Part shown: positions 33,255 through 39,570 of the stretch, piece by piece | Position numbering within the stretch: the stretch's first letter is position 1 | Layout: each line of letters starts with the position of its first letter | Origin: Streptomyces sporangiiformans | GTDB taxonomy: Bacteria; Actinomycetota; Actinomycetes; Streptomycetales; Streptomycetaceae | NCBI RefSeq assembly: GCF_005768555.2 | Contig: NZ_VCHX02000104.1 | Location: forward strand, 1-39,570 | Direction of reading: 5' to 3' | DNA length: 39,570 bases | The notes under the pieces: generated by a model | The model's input: only the letters and a program-made list of their open reading frames with translations | Database searches by the model: none | Told to the model about the DNA's origin: nothing | Program-made: the position numbers and the translations under genes

Positions 33255-33289
33255 GGGTCTGGGTCTGGGTCTGGGTCCGGGTCTGGGGG
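33255..33289 (+). repeat. GGGTCT hexamer repeat, G-quadruplex-forming motif
   Basis: Five 6-bp units (33255-33284; the fourth is GGGTCC) end in GGGGG, giving six runs of at least three G with 3-nt spacers. This meets the usual G3-N1-7 quadruplex pattern. It lies between the TetR and GyrI-like genes. Confidence 0.85.
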
Positions 33290-33375
33290 AGGTCGTCGAA
33301 CAAGGACGATGAGTTCTCGGCGCACGTCAGGTCTACACATCGTGAGCAGCCCTGCGACTTGGATGGGAGCGCGGC

Positions 33376-33870
33376 ATGAGCAGTCGCGGATCTGATGGCG
33401 AGGCCAGTGCCTCGGAGCCGGAACTTGTGCATCTGGACCCGGCGACGACAGCGGTTGTCCGTGGTGTCGTCCCGATGGCCGGCCTGCGGGACTTCTTCGA
33501 TGCTTCCTTCGGTGCCCTGGCCCGGGCCATCGAGGCGCAGCGAATCACCATGCTGAGCCCCGCCTTCGGCCTCTACCACGGGTCGCCGGGAGAGACCCTG
33601 GATCTGGAGGTCGGGTTCGTCACGGACCGGGCGGTGCGGCCGGAGGCCGGGGTCGTTCTCGGTTCCCTGCCCGGAGGCCGGGCCGCGCGGCTGACGCACT
33701 TCGGGTCCTTCGACGGTCTCGGGTCTTCCTGGGAACGGCTGCGCTCCTGGATGCAGACGCGGGGGCTGCCCGCCGGAGAGGACCGGTGGGAAACCTACGT
33801 CACGCGGCCCTCCCCGGACATGGACCCACGTGACCTGCGTACCGAACTCACCTGGCCAGTGGCGGACTGA
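33376..33870 (+). CDS. GyrI-like small-molecule-binding protein
   Basis: A 164-residue protein with the GyrI-like/AraC effector-binding fold (SHV domain). VVRGVVPMAGLRDFFDASFGALARAI is followed by SPAFGLYHGSPGETLDLEVGFVTD, then GGRAARLTHFGSFDGLGSSWERLRSWMQTRGLPAGEDRWETYVTRPS. The last part carries the usual conserved Glu-Tyr. No DNA-binding domain is attached. It may be a ligand-binding or hydrolase-type member. ATG 33376 has GGGAG four bases upstream. Confidence 0.82.
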   Translation: MSSRGSDGEASASEPELVHLDPATTAVVRGVVPMAGLRDFFDASFGALARAIEAQRITMLSPAFGLYHGSPGETLDLEVGFVTDRAVRPEAGVVLGSLPGGRAARLTHFGSFDGLGSSWERLRSWMQTRGLPAGEDRWETYVTRPSPDMDPRDLRTELTWPVAD

Positions 33871-33960
33871 CACACCACCCTGGGAAGCGCCGACGCCGTA
33901 CCGGTTTTCTGCCGTGCCCGTGCCCGTGGCCGTGGCCCGCACAGCGCTAGCGTGGGGCCC

Positions 33961-34453
33961 CATGATCGTACGTGCAGCAACTGATCCCGGATTCACGGGT
34001 GTTCGACGCTGAGAAGGTCGGCGAGACACTCATGGACATCAAGCCGGGGCTGCCCGGGACGGACAACTTCCAGCACTGGCCGCCGTGGCGGCCGCTCGTA
34101 GTCGAGACCGCCCGCCGCGTACTCGACTACACCGGCGGCACTCTGGTGATGCCCATGGCTGTCCTGGTCGAGCAGTACTGGCGCGAGATCAGCACGGGCC
34201 TCGCCCAACATGCCATTCCGGTACGGCACTTCGTCCTCCACGCTGACCAGGACACCCTCCGCGGGCGCATCGAGGGGGACACCGTTCTTGGACCCTCCCC
34301 GTTCCGCCTCAAATACCTCGAGCCCTACGCCGAGGCGGCCCCCGTACGTGGCTGCACGGCGAGGCCGAGGTCGTCGACACCACGCACCTCACGCCCGCCC
34401 AGGCCGCCCTGCAGATCGCAGAGGCCGTCAACGGTGTCGAGCAGCGCCGTTAG
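33961..34453 (+). pseudogene. Broken P-loop kinase/ATPase (TmrB-like) gene
   Basis: The surviving part reads LIPDSRVFDAEKVGETL, then FQHWPPWRPLVVETARRVLDYTGGTLVMPMAVLVEQYWREI and VRHFVLHADQDTLRGRIEGDT. These are the body of a Streptomyces TmrB-like AAA/P-loop kinase. The start ATGATCGT at 33961 is typical, but the ~20-codon Walker A segment that should follow is missing and the frame is shifted there. A second break occurs at the C-run 34339-34343: with one more C the frame would continue RTWLHGEAEVVDTTHLTPAQ to the TAG at 34451. It is non-functional unless those are sequencing errors. Confidence 0.82.
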
Positions 34454-34462
34454 AGTCACCGG

Positions 34463-34894
34463 ATGCACTCCTCTCCCGCCCGCCTCGTCCGTGAATTCCA
34501 CCTTGCCTTCGGACTCGACGCTCGTACGACGCCCACCGAGGTCTCGCAGGAACTCGCCGCCCACCGCGGGGAGTTGCTGGCCGAGGAGGCCGCCGAAGTG
34601 GCGGAAGTGTCCGTCACCGGCCCACTCGACAGGCTCGCGCACGAGTTGGCGGATGTCGTCTACGTCGCGTACGGCACCGCGCTCGTCCACGGCATCGACC
34701 TCGACGCGGTGATCGCCGAGATCCATCGCGCCAATATGACGAAGCTGGGTCCCGACGGGCGGGTCAGCCGACGGGCCGACGGGAAGGTCCTCAAGGGGGA
34801 TCACTACCGGGCACCGGATGTGTCGGAGGTCCTGCGTCGGCAGGGCTGGGAGGAGAGGGAGCCGCTTTCGGTGCGCGAGCACACCGACAGCTGA
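34463..34894 (+). CDS. MazG/phosphoribosyl-ATP pyrophosphohydrolase-like protein
   Basis: A 143-residue all-alpha NTP pyrophosphohydrolase. The metal-binding pattern is ELLAEEAAEVAEV, with the second motif in RLAHELADVVYVAYGTALVHGIDLDAV and the NMTKLGPDGR tail. Such enzymes remove pyrophosphate from non-canonical or excess nucleoside triphosphates. ATG 34463 starts 9 bases after the broken kinase gene ends, suggesting a former operon. The next gene is the lone proteasome beta subunit. Confidence 0.85.
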   Translation: MHSSPARLVREFHLAFGLDARTTPTEVSQELAAHRGELLAEEAAEVAEVSVTGPLDRLAHELADVVYVAYGTALVHGIDLDAVIAEIHRANMTKLGPDGRVSRRADGKVLKGDHYRAPDVSEVLRRQGWEEREPLSVREHTDS

Positions 34895-34983
34895 TCGGGG
34901 CGGCCCCGCGCAGTGACAAGCCCGTCGTGGTCGGCGAGGTCGCCGCGTTTCCCCTCTGTCCGCTCATGGTAGAAGTCGGTTGC

Positions 34984-34997
34984 GCGCATGCATGCGC
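34984..34997. promoter_or_regulatory. 14-bp palindrome upstream of the proteasome beta gene
   Basis: GCGCATGCATGCGC is a perfect palindrome within TTGC...CAAC flanks, 22 bases before the GTG start and next to the ribosome binding site GGGGGGAG. It is a candidate operator. Confidence 0.55.
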
Positions 34998-35019
34998 ATA
35001 CAACTGAGGGGGGAGCAAC

Positions 35020-35877
35020 GTGGCACGCAATGAGATCGGCGGCCGGTTAGGGGAGGAATTCTTCACCCCCGGCAGTTCGTCCTTCACGGAGTTTCTGACC
35101 GCTCACCGGCCGGACATGCTGAGTACGCGGCGGCTCCTCCCCGAGGGCGTGCGGGCCGCACCCGACCAGTTTCCGCACGGCACCACGGTGCTCGCTCTCA
35201 CCTACCGCGACGGCGTCATGATCGCCGGTGACCGCAGGGCCACGATGGGGAACCTCATCGCGCAGCGCGACCTGGAGAAGGTGCATCCCGCGGACGACTA
35301 CACCGCGGTGGCCTTCGCGGGCACCGTAGGGCTCGCGGTGGACATGGTGAAGCTCTATCAGGTCGAGCTGACGCACTTCGAGAAGATCGAGGGCACCCCG
35401 ATGACCCTCAACGCGAAGGCGACCCGGCTGGCCGGCATGATCCGGCAGAACCTCGGCCAGGCCATGCAGGGCCTCGCCGTGGTGCCCCTGCTCGTCGGCT
35501 ACGACGACAAGGCCCCCGACGGTGAGAACGGACGAATCTTCAGTTTCGACGTCACCGGAGGCCCTTACGAGAAGCCGCACTTCCACGCCGAGGGCTCCGG
35601 CTCCCCCTACGCCCGGGGCGCGCTGAAGAAGCTGTTCCGGGAGGGCATGTCCCGACGCGAGGCGGCCCTGGCCGCGCTCCAGGCTCTCTACGACGCGGCC
35701 GACGACGACTCCGCGACCGGCGGTCCGGACATCAGCCGCCGGATCTACCCCATCGTGTCGGTCATCACCGAGGAAGGCTTCGAACGGCTGCCCGGGTCGG
35801 AGACGGCGGAGCTGAGCCGCGAGATGGTCGAGCAGCGCCGGAGCCGGCCGGACGGACCGGCCGCCGCGGCCCTTTGA
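35020..35877 (+). CDS. prcB: Lone 20S proteasome beta subunit with altered S1 pocket
   Basis: A 285-residue Ntn-hydrolase: propeptide of 54 residues (GEEFFTPGSSSFTEFLTAHRPDM), then HG-T with the catalytic Thr at residue 55. Catalytic Asp17 (GDRRATMGN) and Lys33 (RDLEKV), GSGS, and YDAADDDSATGGPD are intact, so an active peptidase is expected after self-cleavage. It must assemble with a PrcA alpha subunit encoded elsewhere. Mature residues 45 and 49, which line the S1 pocket, are Phe (codon 35314-35316) and Val (35326-35328). Housekeeping Streptomyces PrcB, as I recall it, has Ile and Ala there. No prcA, pup, dop or pafA is adjacent. GTG 35020 has GGGGGGAG upstream. Confidence 0.93.
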   Translation: MARNEIGGRLGEEFFTPGSSSFTEFLTAHRPDMLSTRRLLPEGVRAAPDQFPHGTTVLALTYRDGVMIAGDRRATMGNLIAQRDLEKVHPADDYTAVAFAGTVGLAVDMVKLYQVELTHFEKIEGTPMTLNAKATRLAGMIRQNLGQAMQGLAVVPLLVGYDDKAPDGENGRIFSFDVTGGPYEKPHFHAEGSGSPYARGALKKLFREGMSRREAALAALQALYDAADDDSATGGPDISRRIYPIVSVITEEGFERLPGSETAELSREMVEQRRSRPDGPAAAAL

Positions 35878-35913
35878 CCGGTCGGCGCAGTCCTTGACCG
35901 ACCGGCGCGGTCC
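35874..35913 (+). terminator. Terminator formed by a 20-bp tandem repeat after the proteasome gene
   Basis: CCGGTCGG (35878-35885) pairs with CCGACCGG (35898-35905). The two arms lie in successive imperfect 20-bp repeats (from 35874 and 35894), and a short T-run follows at 35914-35917. Confidence 0.65.
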
Positions 35914-36063
35914 TTTTGGCTGACCTCTTCGCAGCCCCTTGGCCGACCGTCGCCGCCCGGATATTCGGATGCGCGACGACCCCCGCCACCCGCACGATCG
36001 GCAGGTTGTTCCTCTGCAAGCCGCCGTTTGCCGAGACTCCGCCGCGCCGATCCGGGAGGCCCC

Positions 36064-36480
36064 ATGCTCCACCGCGTCACCGTCCCCACCCTCTTTCCGC
36101 CCCCGACCTACTCCCACGCCTCCGTGGTCGAGGCAGGCACCCGCCTCGCGTTCCTCGCCGGGTCCGTCCCGCTCGACGCCGACGGAAAGATCGTCGGCGC
36201 GGGCGACCCCGTACGGCAGGCCGAGCAGGTCATCGCCAACCTCTGCGAGCAACTACGCGCCATCGGGAGCGACTTGGGGCACGTCGCGTACACCGACGTG
36301 TACGTCGTGACGAGCGAGCCCGCCGTGCTCTCTCAGGTCTGGGACGTCGTGGAGGCCTCCGGTCTCAGCACCGGCCCGCACTCGTCGACACTCCTCGGCG
36401 TCGCCTGCCTCGGCTACACGGGTCAGCTCGTGGAGATCACCGCCACGGCCGTCGTGCCCGAACCGGGCACTCAGGCCTAG
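36064..36480 (+). CDS. Rid-family (RidA-like) protein
   Basis: A 138-residue YjgF/YER057c/UK114-type trimer protein. TYSHASVVEAGTRLAFLAGSVPLDADGKIVGAGDPVRQAEQVIANLCEQLRAIGSDLGHVAYTDVYVV is followed by a C-terminal GQLVEITATAVVPE that keeps the conserved Glu. The Arg that true RidA enamine/imine deaminases carry in the P-x-R-(S/T)-x-V segment appears to be Ser here (PHSSTLLGVA), so deaminase activity is not assured. ATG 36064 has a strong GGGAGG site. It ends 9 bases before the beta-helix gene, so the two are probably co-transcribed. Confidence 0.85.
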   Translation: MLHRVTVPTLFPPPTYSHASVVEAGTRLAFLAGSVPLDADGKIVGAGDPVRQAEQVIANLCEQLRAIGSDLGHVAYTDVYVVTSEPAVLSQVWDVVEASGLSTGPHSSTLLGVACLGYTGQLVEITATAVVPEPGTQA

Positions 36481-36489
36481 GGTCACCCC

Positions 36490-37107
36490 ATGCTGATGGA
36501 ACACCGCGGGCGGCGCCCCGTCGTCCCCGCCTCCGCCTACGTCGCGCCGAGCGCCGTCCTCTGTGGGGCCGTCACCCTGGGCGAAGGCGCCCGCGTGCTG
36601 CACGGTGCCGTACTCACCGCCGAGGACGGCGAGGTACGCATCGGTGCGAACGTCGTCGTCATGGAGAACGCGCTCGTACGGGGCCGGGCACGGCACCCCG
36701 CGATCATCGGCGATGCCGTGCTCATCGGCCCGCGCGCCCACATCAACGGCGCCCGTATCGAGGACGAGGTGTTCGTGGCCACCGGCGCCTCGGCGTTCCC
36801 CGGAGCCGTCGCGGGCGCCGGTTCGGAGCTGCGGATCAACTGCGTGCTCCACGTCAATTCCGTACTCCCGCCCGGCACCGTCGTACCCATCGGATGGGTC
36901 GCCGCAGGGGCCCCGGAAGCACAGCTCTTCCCACCCGACCGGCATGACGAACTCTGGGAGGTGCAAAGGGAGTTGGACTTTCCGGGAACCGTCTACGGTG
37001 TCCCGCGCGGCACTCCGATGCGGGAGATCATGGCCCGCCAGGCGGACTACTTCGGCGCCCACCTCGGCGATCAGCCGTTGGATGAGCCGCCGCCGACCGC
37101 CCCGTAG
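36490..37107 (+). CDS. Left-handed beta-helix protein related to gamma-carbonic anhydrases
   Basis: A 205-residue protein of hexapeptide repeats (VAPSAVLCGAVTLGEGARVLHGAVLTAEDGEVRIGANVVVMENALVRG), resembling the gamma-CA/PaaY/CaiE group. The three zinc histidines of gamma-CAs are not all present. Where the family has IGH...HGC this protein reads IGPRAHINGARIED, and GRARHP takes the place of the first. It is therefore probably not a carbonic anhydrase but an acyltransferase-fold relative or structural protein. ATG 36490. It follows the Rid gene and converges with the racemase-like gene at 7 bases. Confidence 0.82.
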   Translation: MLMEHRGRRPVVPASAYVAPSAVLCGAVTLGEGARVLHGAVLTAEDGEVRIGANVVVMENALVRGRARHPAIIGDAVLIGPRAHINGARIEDEVFVATGASAFPGAVAGAGSELRINCVLHVNSVLPPGTVVPIGWVAAGAPEAQLFPPDRHDELWEVQRELDFPGTVYGVPRGTPMREIMARQADYFGAHLGDQPLDEPPPTAP

Positions 37108-37114
37108 AAGGTCT

Positions 37115-37879
37115 TCACACGCCTGGCCCCGGTGATCCTGGCCCTGGTCCTGCCCCCGGTCCTGGCTTTGCCCCGGGCCGCCAAGTCCGCCTCTTGGGCA
37201 GCGGTTTCGCGTAGCTGCCCGCCCGGCTCGTCGTCAGCCCCAGGTTGACCAGTGACTCGGCGAGTTTCACGGCCGCGGCGACCCCGTCGACGACCGGCAG
37301 CCCCAGCTTGTCCCCCACCAGCCGCTGGAGCCCCGTCATCCCGGCGCAGCCGAGCACGAGCACCTCCGCGCCGGCGTCACGGGCCTGTACGGCGGCGGCC
37401 ACGAAGGCCTCCTCCGTGCGTTGTGTGTCGCCCAGGTCGAGTACGCCGAGCCCCGTACCCACGACGACGGCGCAGTTCTGGGCGACTCCCGCCGCGTGCA
37501 GACTGTCCTCGATCTGGCCGCGCGAGCGCTCCAGCGTGGTGACGACGCCGTAGCGACGCCCGAGCAGGCACGCGAGGTGGGCGGCGGCCTCGGTGATGTC
37601 GACGACGGGTACGTCCACGAGTTCCCGTACGCCCTCGCGCCCGTGCTCGCCGAAGCCCGCCATGACGACGGCGTCGTACGCGCCGTCGTATGTGCGCAGC
37701 GTGTCGATGACGGCCGCCGCGGAGAGGTAACTGTCGAGCCAGCCCTCTACGGACTCGGGTCCCCACGCCGGGGTCAGTCCGGTCACGGTGGTGCCCGGGC
37801 CTGCGGCGGCCCGGGCACCTCGCACGATCTCCTCGGTCATCTCCTGCGTCGTGTTGCAGTTGGTGACGACGATCCGCAC
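37115..37879 (-). CDS. Hydantoin/allantoin racemase-like (Asp/Glu racemase superfamily) protein
   Basis: A 254-residue protein. It begins RIVVTNCNTTQEMTEEIVRGARAAAGP, typical of HyuE/AroM-type racemases, and the second catalytic Cys is seen in VLGCAGMTGLQRL. The first catalytic Cys, expected in A-C-F-x-(D/E)-P-G, is Gly75 (VVMAGFGEHG). A classical two-base racemisation is therefore not supported; a decarboxylase, isomerase or binding role may fit. GTG 37879 follows GGAGG and lies 2 bases past the permease stop, so the two are coupled. The last ~20 residues are a Gly/Pro repeat. Confidence 0.83.
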   Translation of the reverse strand: MRIVVTNCNTTQEMTEEIVRGARAAAGPGTTVTGLTPAWGPESVEGWLDSYLSAAAVIDTLRTYDGAYDAVVMAGFGEHGREGVRELVDVPVVDITEAAAHLACLLGRRYGVVTTLERSRGQIEDSLHAAGVAQNCAVVVGTGLGVLDLGDTQRTEEAFVAAAVQARDAGAEVLVLGCAGMTGLQRLVGDKLGLPVVDGVAAAVKLAESLVNLGLTTSRAGSYAKPLPKRRTWRPGAKPGPGAGPGPGSPGPGV

Positions 37880-37881
37880 GT

Positions 37882-39399
37882 TCAGCCCTCCGCCAGTTTC
37901 TCGCCGGAAGCGGAGGCAGAGGCCGAGGCGGAACCGGAGGCCGGCGGCTCCGGTTCGGCGGCGGCGCGTTCGGAGCGGCACAACACCATGTACAGTCCCG
38001 CGGCCATCGCCGTTCCGATGAACCACGAGTACGGGGCCACCGCGTTGAAGTCCTTGTCCAGCGCGAGGACCGCGGAGACCGCCGCCGAGGGCAGGAACGC
38101 CCACAGGGCCTTGGGGTTGACGCCCTTGCGGTAGTAGTACGGCGATCCCGGCTCGGCGTTGAAGAGCTGGTTGACGTCGATACGACCGCGCTTGACCCAG
38201 AAGTAGTCGAGCATGATCACACCGAACAGCGGTCCCAGGAAGGCGCCGAGGCCGCCGAGGAAGTAGTTGACGACCGTGGGGTTGGAGAAGAGGTTCCACG
38301 GGGTCACGACCAGCGCGGCCACCGTGCTGATCATGCCACCGACCTTGAAGGTGATCTTCTGCGGCCAGACGTTCGCCAGGTCGTACGCCGGTGAGACGAA
38401 GTTGGCGACGATGTTGACGCCCATGGTGGCGATCGCGAAGGTCAGCGCGCCGAGCACCAGCACCCAGGTGTTGCCGATCTCGGCGACGAGGTGGGCCGGG
38501 TCGGTGATGGCCTTGCCGAACACCTCGATGGAGCCCGCCGTGACGATGACCGACACGACCACGAAGGCGGTCGAGTTGATGGGCAGGCCCCAGAAGTTGC
38601 CGCGCTTGACGGTCTTGTAGCTGGGCGCGAAGCGCGAGAAGTCGCAGAAGTTGAGCATCAGCGTGCCGTACGTCGCGAGGACCAGCCCGATCGCGCCGAA
38701 CCACTGCCGCCACTGCTCACCCGCGGATACCGGGTTCGGGGTCGAGGTGAGCGAGATTGTCCAGTCGGCCTTGGCGAGGATCCAGATGGCGAGCGCGATC
38801 ATGACGATCCAGATGGCCGGGCCGCAGAAGTCCTGGAACTTCCTGACGGATTCCATGCCCTGGCTGATGATCATCGCCTGGACCAGCCACAGCGCGATGA
38901 ACGACATCCAGCCCAGCCCGTGGAGGCCGAGGAAGGAGTTGTGGGTCCAGGACTCCAGGCCGGGCCACGCCGCGAGCAGCATGACGTTGACGGCGACGGA
39001 TGCCAGGTAGGTCTGGATGCCGTACCACATGATGGCGATGACGGCCCTGATCAGCGCGGGGATGTTGGCACCCCAGACGCCGAAGCTGATGCGGCTGACG
39101 ACGGGGAAGGGCACGCCGTGGCGCTGGCCGATCTTCCCCATCCAGTTCATGCCTATGTAGATCAGGACGAAGCCGACGAGCAGGGATGTGAAGACCTGCC
39201 ATACGTTCATGCCGAGGACCAGCAGTCCCGCCGCGAAGGTGTAGTTGCCGAGGTTGTGGACGTCGGACATCCACATGGCGAAGAGGTCGAAGACCTTCCA
39301 GTTGCGCTTGCCGGCGGGTGCGAGGTCTTCGTTGGTGAGCCGGGGGTCGGGGACGAACTCGGTTTTGCCGGGGGCTGCTGTCGGGTCGGCGAGGGACAC
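37882..39399 (-). CDS. NCS1-family nucleobase/hydantoin/allantoin permease
   Basis: A 505-residue symporter with twelve predicted helices. It has LTNEDLAPAGKRNWKVFDLFAMWMSDVHNLGNYTFAAGL at the start, GQRHGVPFPVVSRISFGVWGANIPALIRAVIAIMWYGIQTYLA and a central FCGPAIWIVMIALAIWI. LNFCDFSRFAPSYKTVKRGNFWGLPI, typical of NCS1 proteins, comes later. The acidic Ala/Ser-rich tail is GSASASASASGEKLAEG. GTG 39399 has GGAGG. It forms a coupled pair with the racemase-like gene, which points to uptake of hydantoins, allantoin or related ureides for nitrogen. A perfect palindrome upstream suggests GntR-type control. Confidence 0.9.
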   Translation of the reverse strand: MSLADPTAAPGKTEFVPDPRLTNEDLAPAGKRNWKVFDLFAMWMSDVHNLGNYTFAAGLLVLGMNVWQVFTSLLVGFVLIYIGMNWMGKIGQRHGVPFPVVSRISFGVWGANIPALIRAVIAIMWYGIQTYLASVAVNVMLLAAWPGLESWTHNSFLGLHGLGWMSFIALWLVQAMIISQGMESVRKFQDFCGPAIWIVMIALAIWILAKADWTISLTSTPNPVSAGEQWRQWFGAIGLVLATYGTLMLNFCDFSRFAPSYKTVKRGNFWGLPINSTAFVVVSVIVTAGSIEVFGKAITDPAHLVAEIGNTWVLVLGALTFAIATMGVNIVANFVSPAYDLANVWPQKITFKVGGMISTVAALVVTPWNLFSNPTVVNYFLGGLGAFLGPLFGVIMLDYFWVKRGRIDVNQLFNAEPGSPYYYRKGVNPKALWAFLPSAAVSAVLALDKDFNAVAPYSWFIGTAMAAGLYMVLCRSERAAAEPEPPASGSASASASASGEKLAEG

Positions 39400-39496
39400 G
39401 AGACCTCCATGGAGCGAGGGGGCGGAGGACGGGGAGTGGGGGACGTGGGGGACGTGGGGGCTTGGGGACGTGGAGAGAGGCAGGCTTGGGGAAGCC

Positions 39497-39510
39497 TTTG
39501 GTATACCAAA
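39497..39510. promoter_or_regulatory. Perfect palindromic operator TTTGGTATACCAAA
   Basis: A 14-bp perfect palindrome 98 bases before the permease start. The core TGGTATACCA is close to the site type used by FadR-subfamily GntR regulators. The cognate regulator is not in this window. Confidence 0.7.
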
Positions 39511-39570
39511 CTTGCGCCATAGTGCTCCCGCCAACGACATCCGGCAATGCCCGTACCGTTACGACTGGGT

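Noticed and set aside
36490..37107. Functional gamma-carbonic anhydrase call
   Set aside because: The fold fits, but the zinc-binding histidines are not all present, so the enzyme name is not supported.

Overview
The window is high-G+C actinobacterial DNA, almost certainly a Streptomyces chromosome. The evidence is strong third-position G+C codon bias, many GTG starts with GGAGG-type ribosome binding sites, and typical Streptomyces gene families (DUF397/DUF5753/HATPase triad, MocR regulator, proline-rich membrane proteins, proteasome beta subunit). I find 40 intact genes and two broken ones, and no tRNA, rRNA, CRISPR array or insertion sequence.

Bases 1-13,400 look like ordinary core metabolism. 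They hold a secreted glycerophosphodiesterase (cut by the window edge), an O6-alkylguanine-DNA alkyltransferase, an MFS exporter, a glyoxalase-fold protein and a translationally coupled pseudouridine-catabolism pair (psuG plus a PfkB kinase). A methyltransferase, a CorA Mg2+ transporter, a CBS-domain protein, a uridine-kinase-like protein with a defective P-loop, a DUF1772 protein, a stand-alone glutamate synthase small subunit, and a carboxymuconolactone decarboxylase-family gene divergent from a MocR regulator follow.

Bases 13,500-20,300 hold a membrane-anchored tyrosine phosphatase, then a WhiJ/AbaA-type triad: DUF397 and an XRE/DUF5753 regulator divergent from an HATPase, with three stacked inverted repeats between them. 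A proline-rich membrane protein, an ABC exporter half-transporter and a 57-residue small gene follow.

Bases 20,400-27,700 hold a cytochrome P450 downstream of an MtaD/SAH-deaminase-like amidohydrolase, an endonuclease/exonuclease/phosphatase protein, an NTF2-like protein divergent from an HxlR regulator with two clear operators, and a FUSC-type exporter.

Bases 27,700-34,500 look more like accessory DNA: two small membrane proteins, a decayed HATPase fragment, a gene-poor stretch, and a fused glycine/sarcosine plus sarcosine/dimethylglycine N-methyltransferase predicted to make the osmolyte betaine from glycine. A zinc alcohol dehydrogenase divergent from its TetR regulator, a GyrI-like protein and a P-loop kinase pseudogene follow.

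Bases 34,500-39,570 hold a MazG-like pyrophosphohydrolase, a lone proteasome beta subunit, a Rid-family protein, a left-handed beta-helix protein, and an NCS1 permease with a hydantoin/allantoin racemase-like gene under a perfect GntR-like palindrome.

The most striking item is the lone proteasome beta subunit (35,020-35,877). It has no prcA, pup or dop beside it and keeps its catalytic residues. Its S1 specificity pocket carries Val at mature position 49 and Phe at position 45. Position 49 is where the SalI self-resistance beta subunit of the salinosporamide producer differs (A49V) from housekeeping subunits. It may be a second, inhibitor-tolerant or re-specified proteasome core subunit outside any obvious biosynthetic cluster.
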